NCBI GenBank assembly: GCA_009809945.1
Contig: WTPW01002117.1
Span: 11,989 to 75,988, forward strand
DNA: 64,000 bases
Source: Gigaspora margarita
Lineage: Eukaryota; Glomeromycota; Glomeromycetes; Diversisporales; Gigasporaceae
Direction: 5' to 3'
Shown piece by piece: positions 12,519-22,362 of this stretch. Each line of letters opens with the position of its first letter. Positions within the stretch are counted from its first letter, which is position 1. The translations under genes and the position numbers were made by a program. The notes under the pieces are model-generated. The model did not search any database. It was not told where the DNA came from and saw nothing but the letters and a program-made list of their open reading frames with translations.

Positions 12519-12710
12519 AATGTCCCATTCTAATTATTATACAATGACCCATTATAATTATCATACTACGTTCTATTATAACTATTGTGCTATATCTTAT
12601 TCTAACTATTATGCTATATCTTTTTTAACTATAACATTTGCTATATCTGTTTTTACTATTCTATTATGTTTGTTCTTTCTATTGTACTACATTCATCCTT
12701 ACTATCATGC
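12519..12710 (-). repeat. Minisatellite fragment, end of right arm
   Basis: Units such as TCTAATTATTATACAATGACC and TATAACTATTGTGCTATATC continue the right-arm motif up to about 12710. The 135-codon frame over 12331-12738 is produced by this repeat plus the TIR and is not a gene. Confidence 0.6.
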
Positions 12711-12969
12711 CATTGTGCAAAAAAAAATAAATAAATAATGAGTTATTTAAATTTATTTTCCAAAAAAACACTTATAAAATGAATTCCAAGAACATAATAT
12801 TTTAGGTAATTGCTATATTGTAATTGCGAATTTGATCAATTTCTGATTTTTTGTGAGCTCCGATTAAACCAAAAAGAGCAATAATATGGTACATAATGGT
12901 TAGAATTGGTTTGTATTGATACTACCATAATTATTAAAATGAGATACAATAAAACATTCGTTTATAAAA

Positions 12970-13220
12970 CTTACTTGCTATTCTGGTGACTAGTATATAG
13001 TTAAGGTTATATGGATTTACATTAGTTTTTATAGTTTCCACTATGAGTTATGTAAAAAATTCTTTACAAAACCCACTCACTATTTTGGTGAGTACTAGAA
13101 TTGTCTTGATTTCTATATGGTTAAGTTTGAGTTAGTTTTGTATTAGGGTTATTGTAATTTCTATCATGAGTTACTATAAGAATTTCATTATAAAGCTTAC
13201 TTGCTATTTTGGTGGTTACT
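12970..13220. repeat. Partial tandem duplication
   Basis: Two and a half copies of a ~115-bp unit built on CTTACTTGCTATTTTGGTGA, ATATGGTTAAG and TTTCTATCATGAGTTACTAT, copies about 80-90% alike by eye. Confidence 0.5.
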
Positions 13221-13436
13221 GAGTTACTATAAGAAACAAAACCAGATTCTGCAGTATTTTATGATGATTAAAGTATTGTAATTAGTAGCTTTTAAAATAA
13301 ATTTTGCTCACAGTAAATTATCAGACCTAGAAGTATATAGGGCACTACTAGCTAATCGCACTAAGGTGCTACCTAAACTACAATAAATTTTTGTTAATTA
13401 ATTTTTTTCAAGTTTTAAAACAAAAATAAGTTTATA

Positions 13437-13624
13437 CAGTTAGATCTTCCTAAATACACCACTCTAAATGCATTTTCTATAAAAAACTCCTTAAATGCAC
13501 ACTTTCTCTTGGGCCAAACTAATATAATACACATATTTTTAATTCTTTAAATGCACTCAAAATGCATATTTGACTCAATTTTTACATATGGTCCCATTGC
13601 AAAGAATTTAGAGAGATCTGACTG
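13437..13624. mobile_element. Tc1/mariner-type MITE
   Basis: Ends CAGTTAGATCTTCC and its inverse AGAGAGATCTGACTG, each bordered by TA (13435-13436, 13625-13626). The 188-bp interior repeats AAATGCA motifs (CTAAATGCATTTTC, TTAAATGCACTC). No ORF. Confidence 0.65.
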
Positions 13625-13898
13625 TATAATCTATTAATATCTAATTAACTTATTCATTATATATTACTTGCCTAAATTTGCTCTCTAACTAAAGTTTTTA
13701 GGATATTTGATCTATACTGATCTTTTTTTACAGAAGATATATAAAGAGTTAAAGAATACTATAATATATTTTTTAAAAAATTATTTTTGTAAAACCATGA
13801 GTTGCTAATTGACGATGTGCTTTTCATAGTAAGGGTTACTATAAAAAATTTTTTTATATTGTGTAACTCAGAGATCTTCAAGCAAACCATGCTATCTA

Positions 13899-14216
13899 CT
13901 ATATGGTCCAAAAATAAGCTGCTTTTTTGGGTAAAAAATTACATGAAAAATAGTAGGTAGCTTATTTTTAGATTTTTAAATTTTTTAAAAATTGAAAAAC
14001 GTACTAATAAAAAGTTGTCCAAATGCTACCAAATTTTTATTATAAGTATATTTGATGTTCTGAACAAGTTTACTTTGTGGCATTTTGAGTTTACTTAATA
14101 TTTAGACTTTTATATGTAGCAATTGCTAATAGATTTTTTAATATTTTTGAAAAAAAGTTAGGGGATAAGTTTTTTTAGGTAGTAGCTTATTTTTGGACAT
14201 ATATAGTAACAATACA
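13899..14216. mobile_element. Foldback MITE, 'CCAAAAATAAGCT' family
   Basis: CTATATGGTCCAAAAATAAG at the left is mirrored by CTTATTTTTGGACATATATAG at the right. The interior shares GAACAAGTTTACTTTG and TATGTAGCAA with elements at 47500-47885 and 59260-59700, so it is a partly degraded relative. Confidence 0.55.
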
Positions 14217-14879
14217 TTATTAGGCAAATAGCACTATTAAGCTATTTTTAATTGCCTTGATATTATAAACACAAAATGATATTATTATAATTAATATAAT
14301 CTTTAACTAGTTACTAATATGCAAATATGCTAATTTTATATTGATAATATTTCAAATGCTAATGTGCTATGAAATTTATAACATAATCGCAATAGTATAT
14401 AAAATACATTATTTAAAAATGCAAATGAATAGCACAATTTTGAAAATTGCCATGTAAAAATTTATTAAGTATTTCATTCCATTCTTGTGGATTTGTATTA
14501 TTTATTTAATTAGACTTAGTTACTAAAATATTAACCAAAGATGATTCAGTAAAAATTTTTGTTAGTATTTTTTAGGCAAAGTAGTAGTTTGAGTAGCAAA
14601 TTCTTGTTAGTTTGTAACTATATAAATAGATTTTTAATTAAAACATAATTAATCATTAAAATCAATTATTTTTTAATATCTATATCTTGTAATAAATTTT
14701 CACATTTATAAATGAATTCATAAGAGTAAGATTATGCATATTTGGATTATTTTTGATTATTAGCACTTTGATAAGATTCATCACAATCTAAAAATTGTAT
14801 ATAAATTAATTTAATAATAAATTCTAAAATATTAACTAATTTAATTATAAATTTACCAGTTTTATGATAATCTGTTTGT
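14217..14879. other. AT-rich spacer
   Basis: No gene or clear repeat. Sequence is unique-looking and extremely AT-rich. Confidence 0.4.
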
Positions 14880-15990
14880 CCAATCTTTAGTCATCAAAAA
14901 ATTCTAAATTCCTTGTTGTTGCTTAACTGTATTTGGTTGCTTATAAGCTGCAAGTCCTTGTTGTGTTTTATGTCATGTTATAGACTTTACAATGGTATCA
15001 CTATATTCTAATTCTTTAAAAACTTGCACTGATGTTTTATGCCCAGAATGATTACTAATTTGTCAACTAGCAAAATTTAAACCTGCATCTTTGCAAATCG
15101 AATTAAAAAGTCTATATAATGCTTTTTGTGCATATAGCTGATTAATATACCATTGAGTGCTAATTAAAACTTTAAAAATAATTTGTTAAACATACTATAA
15201 ATAAAATTATAATTATTAAATATAATTACTATCATCTACATGGCATGGTTTCAAATAGAAATTTGTTATACTTTTAATAGTCTTTTCATAATATAAAAAT
15301 TATAATCATCTATAATATATTTTATATTTGGAAGACTAGGAAGTTCTGCTTGTCCTTATGGATTGTCTAAACCATGCTGATTTGTTTTAGAATTAAAAAG
15401 CTGAACATCTATTCCTCCATCATGTCATTTAATAAAATTATTTATTTGTAAAGTTTGATGTTTACCTCTACAAAGTGCTAAAAATATAAAATTATAAAAA
15501 AATATATGTTTTAAAAGTCCTTCAGGTGTAGACTTTTGAAGACTTGAATGAGAAAGAATTACTTGAACTTCTTGTAAATTAAGGCTATCAGCTCTATTAT
15601 GCTCTCCAAGTCCTTTTAAAGCAAGTGTTTTTAATTTTCTATTTTAAAGTTTCATTAAATAAATAGAATACCTTTGGATTAAGAAGGTCAATTGGCTTCA
15701 AAAGTACAGATTTTTCATTAAGATGTCTCCAAAAGGCAGCTGCACAATTTTGAATTGGCGATGCATAGTAAGAAGTGCCATTAGTTTTTTTTATTACAAC
15801 AATAAATTTAGATAATTGATCCTCTAGAATATCTTTGTTATCAATGTCTTCAATTTTTCTAGAATATCCAACATCAGTACAAAATGTTTTCAAGAGCTTT
15901 AACCATGTCTTGGTTGCATTATATGTTGCTTGAACTCTTTCTAAAATTCAAAGTTGCTTTAGATCTTGAATTGTCAGTTTAGTATAGGTA
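14880..15990 (-). pseudogene. Crypton-like tyrosine recombinase (DUF3504-type) pseudogene
   Basis: Read on the minus strand, the first segment (15990 to about 15640) gives LTIQDLKQL, ATYNATKTWLKLL, KTFCTDVGYSRKIEDIDNK and LSKFIVVIKKTNGTSYYASP, the N-terminal SAM-like region of this recombinase family. The next segment (about 15620-15330) has GLLKHIFFYNFIFLAL, then KTNQHGLDNP; the last (about 15150-14890) has NHSGHKTSVQVFKELEYSD and HKTQQGLAAYKQPN, matching the C-terminal part where tyrosine recombinases place catalytic His/Arg. Stops (TGA, TAA) and an AT-rich gap at 15170-15330, perhaps an old intron, break it. The family is widespread in Glomeromycotina by my memory. Clearly non-functional. 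Confidence 0.75.
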
Positions 15991-16435
15991 AATTTCTAAT
16001 AAAGTACACACACAATGAAATTTAATACATTAAATAGAATTGAAAAAAAGTAAAAATTTACTTTTTGTTTTGGCATCATATAAATTGTAAAGAATGAAAC
16101 TTTAAATTGAAATACTATCTTTTTTTTTATAAATTTGACTTAAGTAAACAATGATGTTATTAAAATAACTTAATAGTGATTGCCTGATAATATCGATATT
16201 GTGCATATGATGGACAATTTGAATCGATACCTTGATATTGGCCACTGTGTGCCCAATATCTTATAAATAATATTTTGTGATAATTTGTAAAAATTTCTAC
16301 TATATTAAATGATAGTCTGCTAGTTAATCAGAGGTCATTCATAGCGTAATATGATACAAATCACATATAAAAATCACTATAGGCAGAATGTAGCATGCAT
16401 ATATATATAAGTTTTTCTTACTAAATTATTGATAC

Positions 16436-16723
16436 CAGTATATAAAATCTAATCCCAAAAGTATGTGAATCTTGTACACATTGTACACATAATTTATATG
16501 AACAAATTTAAAAATTTGTACTTGTTATATTAAATTTATATAAAGAAATTTAAATATATATACAATAAATTATGTGCACAACTTCTGTATTTTACTAATA
16601 ATTTTGGTGCACTATTTAGCCCCAAAACATGTGAATTATGTGCACATTTCCAGCCAAAAATATGTGAAACTTTTTAAAAACATGTGCACATAAGCACATT
16701 TTGCACATAGATTTTATATACTG
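16436..16723. mobile_element. hAT-type MITE nested in foldback
   Basis: TIR CAGTATATAAAATCT / AGATTTTATATACTG. Flanks are ATTGATAC (16428-16435) and ATTAATAC (16724-16731), an 8-bp TSD with one mismatch, as expected for hAT. Removing it restores the foldback arm sequence seen in relatives (TTAATGATACATGTCCACTAA type). The interior has repeated ATGTGCACA / TTGTACACA motifs, candidates for subterminal transposase-binding sites. Confidence 0.75.
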
Positions 16724-16788
16724 ATTAATACATGTCTACTAATCAAAAGTTGTAGAGCTCATTGAGACATATCTAACAGAGGTTATAT

Positions 16789-16971
16789 TAGTGTTTAAAA
16801 TCTATATGCAGAATTTGCAGAATGCGAATTGAAAGTTAATTCTGCAAGCAAAAGTTTTTAAGAATTTGCAGATGTTTGTGCATATTGCACATAATTTTTG
16901 ATTTTTTTATTATGTTTACAAGAATTGCTAAGTTTTTCGCATATTAAAATAATATTGAATTTTAAACACTG
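16789..16971. mobile_element. hAT-type MITE nested in foldback
   Basis: TIR TAGTGTTTAAAAT / ATTTTAAACACTG. Flanks GGTTATAT (16781-16788) and GGTTAGAT (16972-16979) form an 8-bp TSD with one mismatch; excision rejoins GAGGTTAGATCATCC as in related foldbacks. The TIR matches the large element at 31576-39186. Interior repeats GAATTTGCAGA / TTCTGCAAG. Confidence 0.75.
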
Positions 16972-17039
16972 GGTTAGATCATCCAAATTAGCCTAGTGGA
17001 TAGCAAGATATTGTTGAAAAACAATTAGATGACTATATG

Positions 17040-18984
17040 CTTTGTAAGAAAAGTAGTACAGGTAGTAGTACAGGTTGGTTTTGGAAATTCTCAAAATGGT
17101 ACAATTCATGTAGTACATGCAGGAACTTTTACAGAATGGCACAGTAAAAATGGCACAGTAAAAATGGCACAGACATTATGGCAAAGGGTAGCACATAATA
17201 TCATATAATATAAAATGGCACATTCAGATAGCATGTATGTGTACATTATACACGTATTGGCTAATGTTATGTATTGGCTCATTTTATAGAGAGCAAAAAA
17301 TCAGTAAATGTTTTTTTTAAAAAAAGAGCAATATCTCATAATTTCACTGATAAAGCTTCACTGTGTGACTTAAAAAAATATTTCTTACAAAATTTTACTT
17401 CATATGCAGTTAGCTTGTTCATTTTATATTGATTACTTATATAAATTTATGGTTTAATAGTTAATCTACATCATTATCACAGTAGCACATGAATTTATGT
17501 TTACCCATACCAAATCCTGTGCTGATTCGACTAGTAAACTGCTGCAAAACCCGAGCTATTTATGGTCTATTTGGTATGGGCATATGGTCAAATATGGTCC
17601 ACAGAATCTGTTCCAATCCAAACCATATCTATACCAATTCAGATTATGACAGGACCCCTGAATATATGCATAAAATGTTTGTAGTACACTTAGACTAAAT
17701 TTTTTAAAATGTTTATTGTACAGTTACACAAATCTTAGTTTTTAATAACAACTTAACTCAACCTTTGATGAACTTAATTAATAATATCAAAAAAGAAATA
17801 TCATACAGTTACTTATTGTTCAAGAATAGTTTGTTGTATATAATATATAAATATAATATATATAACATACAAAATTTAATAAAAACTAGTATATATAATA
17901 AAATTAATAAAAATTTATATTGTTTTTAATTTATATTTGATTTTAAAAACTCAATAATAGTGATGATATTTATTTATTGTGCATAATTTAGTATCAACTT
18001 TATATACCTGTCTCTAAATTGATTCTAGAACAATATCAATATTGTTTGCTTAAGTATTACAATGATTGATATGTACTATAGGGAGAATATATATAATTTA
18101 ACTCAATAGTTACTAGAAAATAAGTTTCTAATTTATTTGAATAAAGGTCTCTTTAGCACTATACCAAATACTTCCTTATTTTTCTTAAGTAAAATCAAAA
18201 GGAACTTCTCTATATATATCTCTCTTTATTGAAGTCAAATTTATTCATTTATATTTATTTGGATTTAATATATAAAACATTAATATGATATCTAGCATAT
18301 TAATATGCTATTTAACATGCTATGTACTATTAATAATAATACTGCTAAATCTAACACATTAATATGCCATTAAGAATATTTATAATTCCACCCCTTTAAT
18401 ATGCATATATGCTAACACATTAACATGTTATGAAGATTTTGCAAAAAATGTGATTATAAAGTTTATATCTCAAATTTTGACTGTTATTTAATAAGTTATA
18501 CAAATGCAATAATGATTAGAAATCTAATTTCAAATTAGTAATATGATATTGTTGCTTTACAAAAAGATATAACTTTTGTAGATTACAATATTGTATAAAA
18601 TTGAATATTACCAATTTCAATTAATAGAAATTTTAAAACATAAATATAATTTAATAACTTTTACTTTTTTAAATTAATTTAATTTTAATCTATTATATCT
18701 TCATCATACATTAATTTATTTTTAATTAAAACTATATTGTACACTTAATTATAAATTTAAATTATAATTTAAAGATATATTGTACACTTAAACTGTTTCT
18801 TTAATGTTTGTGTACACTTTATAATAAATTTAAGTGTATACATATATAAAGTTTAAAGACAAAGGTTATATATATAACATTAGTATTCAGAGTCCTATCA
18901 TGACCTGTGTCTAAAAGACTCATGCCTATCCAATGCAACTCATCCAATCTGGTCCAATTTTCTTATAGGGATAAAATCTCTATA
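17040..18984. other. Unassigned insert in the foldback loop
   Basis: Begins with short repeats (AGTAGTACAGG, AATGGCACAGTAAA) to about 17230, then AT-rich unique sequence. A 69-codon frame at 17489-17698 lies in a locally less AT-rich patch containing two ACCATATC/CCATACC motifs, but shows no family resemblance. The rest (17700-18980) is without recognised content. Confidence 0.35.
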
Positions 18985-19270
18985 TAAACAAACATTGTTT
19001 ATATAGGAATTTTATATAGTCATCCAATTGTTTTTCAATCCACTGGGCCAATTTGGATGATTTAACCACTGTTAGATGTGTCTTGATGAGCTCTACATCT
19101 TTCAATTAGTGAACATGTATTATTAACTTAGTAAAAAAAACTTTTATATGTATGCATGTCACATTCTGCCTATAGTAATTTTTATATGTGATTTGCATTA
19201 TATTACACTATGATTGATTTCTAATTAACTGCCAGACTATCAATTAACTTAAAAATTTTTACTAATCAAA

Positions 19271-20096
19271 CTTGAAGCACATATTTTCAACTAATATAAT
19301 CTTAATTTTTAAAAAAATATTAGAAACTTGCAAAGATATCAAGGTTTTTGTAAATTTAGATATCTATGTTTTTACAAGTTTTTTACTTAATTTACACTAT
19401 ATCCAGAAAAGCTTTCTCAAAATAAAATCTCAAACCACTACTAAGCAAGTTGATAGATATAAAATTCAGCTATTCTTGGTTAAAATTTTATCAAAAATGA
19501 ATAAATATTAATAAAGATATCTATATTTTTATTTAGCTTCTAGATTTGGGGTTTTCTGTAATAAAAAGGATAAAAAAATTATAGACTACTCTGATTTTTA
19601 CAAGTTCAAATAAAAAAAGTTACTGCATAATATTAAAAGTAATAGATTTCTAAATAAAATTTTACTTCTAAATTTCAAGTTATTTCATTTAATTTTTGTT
19701 TCAAAATAGCTTTTTTATTCAAAAATATCAATATTTCTTTATAAATTACTTTTTTGTATATATTTTGAACTGTATTTTAACTGTAAAAAAAATTTAATAA
19801 TAATGTTAAAGGTCATTTTATAAAACTAATAGTTTTTTTGACTCATTTTACAACTTTTGTTAGTAACTCGAAGTTAATTGTCTTAATAAAATCTCATGTA
19901 AAAGTGTTGTTAGCTTTTTTTATTATATACTTTTTTTAATTATACCATACTGATTATTATTTGATATACTGTATAATATATGCAAACTATATGTGCTCCA
20001 TCCATTCTAACCATCATGCTATGTTCTATCAAACAATCATACTACATTCGTTCTAAAGAAAAAAGTTAGTACTGCAAAATATAGCAAAAATACCAC
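19271..20096. other. AT-rich DNA with a foldback relative
   Basis: Bases 19700-19930 are similar to sequences at 53080-53270, 57440-57610 and 57630-57815 (TACATTTTGAA, AAAATTTTACTAAG, AACAAGTTTACTTAAGAGC type), here degraded. The 79-codon frame at 19272-19511 is AT-driven and not supported. Confidence 0.4.
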
Positions 20097-20442
20097 AATC
20101 ACCCAATAAATCCTATTTTTTTACTAAATTAATGAGTCTTATTGATGAATTAAAAATTGTAAAGCTCATTGTGACGAATCTAAAGGTGGTGAGATTGCTA
20201 AAATTAGCCCAGTAGACCAAGATATCTTCAAAATACAATTGCCTGACAATGTAAAATTCTATATAAAACTAATATAAAATTTTATATAGTCAGCCAACTA
20301 TTTTTTCATAATATCTTAGTATCTACTAGGCCAATTTTAATAACCTTATCATTATTAGATCCATCATAATAAGCTTTACAACTTTCAATCAATTGACAAG
20401 ACTTATTAATTTAGTAAAAAATATAGGTTTCCTTGGGTGATT
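20097..20442. mobile_element. Complete foldback element carrying the shared box
   Basis: Left arm begins AATCACCCAATAAATCCTAT; right arm ends ATAGGTTTCCTTGGGTGATT. Between them each arm has the shared box (AAAATTGTAAAGCTCATT, ATTAGCCCAGTAGACC and inverse). The loop reads TATATAAAACTAATATAAAA. A truncated start of another copy follows at 20450-20515. Confidence 0.65.
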
Positions 20443-20515
20443 ATTTTTTTACTAAGTTAATAAGTTTTGTTGATTAATTAAAAATTGTAGAGCTTATTAT
20501 AACAAATCTAAAGGC

Positions 20516-21047
20516 AAGTAATGATAAATGACCTGAAATGACCCAAATAACAAATGACTAGTTATTGGATCATTTGAGGCTCAAATGACCTAGAAGGTTA
20601 TTTAATATATATTAGTTAATATTCTAATATTTTTTAGCCAATCAGAATTGGCTACAAAACAAATTAAAATATAATCAATAATAGTAGCTAAAGTCAATTA
20701 ATATTTGTGTTTTAACAGTTAAGTAAAGCTGTTTGAAACAATAAATTACATACTTTGAACACCTTACTTTAGACATAAATATTAATTGACTGAGTAAAAT
20801 TTGGGACTTAATCTATAGCTAAAATTATCAATAAGAAAAGCAATAAAGTTTAATAACTTTTATATAAGCAATTCAACTAATAAATTATTTTATATGCCAA
20901 TGAACTAAATAAATTTAATAACCAAAATGATCTTGCTATAATTTAATAGCTTGATATCATTTAAATTTCAATCAAATAATTGAGTTATAATTAGACTTGC
21001 GTAATAAACATTATATCAACTTTTGAGCAAATTTGAAATAGCAATTA
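20516..21047. other. Intergenic DNA with short TGACC repeats
   Basis: Bases 20518-20595 repeat AAATGACC / AATGACCTAGAAGG / GGATCATTTGAGG. Otherwise AT-rich with no gene seen. Confidence 0.4.
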
Positions 21048-21196
21048 CAGTCACACCTGGCTATAATCACACTCTTGGACCAAAAAAAAAAGTTGATTGT
21101 GCTTATAAAAAGGTTAAATTAATATATTTTTAATAAGTTGGGACCTAAAAAAAAATATAAAATTTTATAAATTGTGATTATAGCCAGGTGTTACTT
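21048..21196. mobile_element. Tc1/mariner-type MITE
   Basis: Left end CAGTCACACCTGGCTATAAT, preceded by TA; right end ATTATAGCCAGGTGTTACTT followed by TA. The 149-bp hairpin is related in its ends to the larger elements at 58897-59899 and 60343-61085 (CAGTCAGACCTC...). Confidence 0.65.
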
Positions 21197-21285
21197 TAAA
21201 TTCATTATAATAATAACTCTAAAATATATATTAATCATGAGAAACAATTGATATTATATTTAGATCGGTTTTGTCAGCTAACAAT

Positions 21286-21405
21286 AAATTTGGGCCCTTA
21301 CTTGTAATAGTTTTCAAATATCGGGCCTCTATCGGTAAATATTTTCGGTTTTGGGCCCTTATCTGTAATTGTTTTCGATTTTGAGCCCTTATTTGTAATT
21401 TATTG
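21286..21405. repeat. Short GC-richer tandem repeat
   Basis: Four units of 30-34 bp with the pattern GGGCCCTTATCTGTAAT followed by TGTTTTCGATTTT. It stands about 960 bp upstream of the fusion gene and is far less AT-rich than its surroundings. Confidence 0.6.
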
Positions 21406-21702
21406 AATCAGATATCGATATTCACACGCTTCTTGAAAGAATTTATATAACAGAAATACAAAAACCGGCCCAATAGCGAGCTCAATTTGAATAACATTTT
21501 TACATCTTTATTGTGATTTAATAAATAAATCAGATGGGATTCGATTTTTGTGCTATCGCTGTCGTGTTACTTCATAATTAACGTTAATGGGTTTTGTGTA
21601 TAAGCTTCTTTAATTTTGGCATTTCATTTAGTCTTTAAAGGCATGCAAATTGCAGATTACATTACCTTGCGAAAATAAATTTGAAGATTTTAGAATTTGT
21701 GG

Positions 21703-22220
21703 CTATGTACTTACCGAAAACAAGCACCCCTTTTTATTATAAGTGGTGCTTATTTTCGGAAATAAATCAATTTTTTTTTTTTTGCGATTTTTTTTCAAGT
21801 TGACAGTTAGGTCAACAAATCGAAAAGGAAGCCAATGCAGTGACGAACATATGGGAAATCCTGATAAGCTGGTCGTCATGCAACTCCCAGATGATAATGA
21901 TGCAAAGGGATTAAAAGATAAGTAATTCAATGAGTTACTGGTTTAGGACATTATGACATAACCACTAACATAACAAACCATAATTATTAACAGATTTGTG
22001 AAATGATATGCACCCGCCACATGAGAGGTAATAATGCTTGTGTTGTGCAGGTGGGAAACCACTATCTTATGTATCGGGTTCAAATAAATTATCATAATTA
22101 TTATAATCAATATAAAATGGTTAATGATTTCTTTCGAGGGGGGGTGCTTATTTTCAAATATAATACAAATCAAGGGGGGTGCTTATTTTTTTTGGGTGGT
22201 GCTTATTTTCGGGTACATAG
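21703..22220. mobile_element. TIR element just upstream of the fusion gene
   Basis: Left end CTATGTACTTACCGAAAACA then AGCACC is inverted at the right end as GGTGCTTATTTTCGGGTACA then TAG. The 16-18 bp motif GGGTGCTTATTTTC recurs three times near the right end (22140, 22176, 22196) and once inverted plus once direct at the left, forming subterminal repeats. The 518-bp interior is GC-richer, with frames such as NRKGSQCSDEHMGNPDKLV, but no recognisable transposase. It ends 142 bp before the ATG at 22363, so it probably supplies promoter or 5' leader sequence. Confidence 0.6.
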
Positions 22221-22352
22221 ATTTTACATAAAAACTTCTTTCGGTTACAAGGAGTCTGAGAACGCATTTTTTTGCAACAAGCTACGTATAATATAAATTC
22301 AACGGACAATCTCTCTTCAGACGAAGAAATAAATAGGTTTTTAAGTTTATAA

Positions 22353-22361
22353 ATGAATTAA
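22353..22361 (+). promoter_or_regulatory. Minimal upstream ORF (Met-Asn-stop)
   Basis: ATGAATTAA ends one base before the gene's own ATG. If the leader is transcribed, scanning ribosomes meet this two-codon uORF first; its ATG context (TAAATGA) is weaker than that of the main ATG (AAAATGG). Effect on translation is inference. Confidence 0.4.
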
Positions 22362-22362
22362 A

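Larger units (their letters stand above)
16310..19270. mobile_element. Large foldback element with nested insertions
   Basis: Left arm 16310-17037 and right arm about 18985-19270 are inverted copies: ATCACATATAAAAATCACTA then TAGGCAGAATGT pairs with ACATTCTGCCTA then TAGTAATTTTTATATGTGAT, and GTTGTAGAGCTCATTGAGAC pairs with TCTTGATGAGCTCTACATC. Related elements are within 41099-43410. The left arm carries two small hAT-type insertions (16436-16723, 16789-16971); the large loop 17040-18985 is probably a further insertion. Confidence 0.6.

Noticed and set aside
12331..12738. 135-codon open frame, plus strand
   Set aside because: Composed of a TIR plus minisatellite, contains an ambiguous base, and has no protein-like pattern.
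17489..17698. 69-codon frame in a less AT-rich patch
   Set aside because: No start context, no family resemblance, and short direct/inverted motifs suggest repeat origin.
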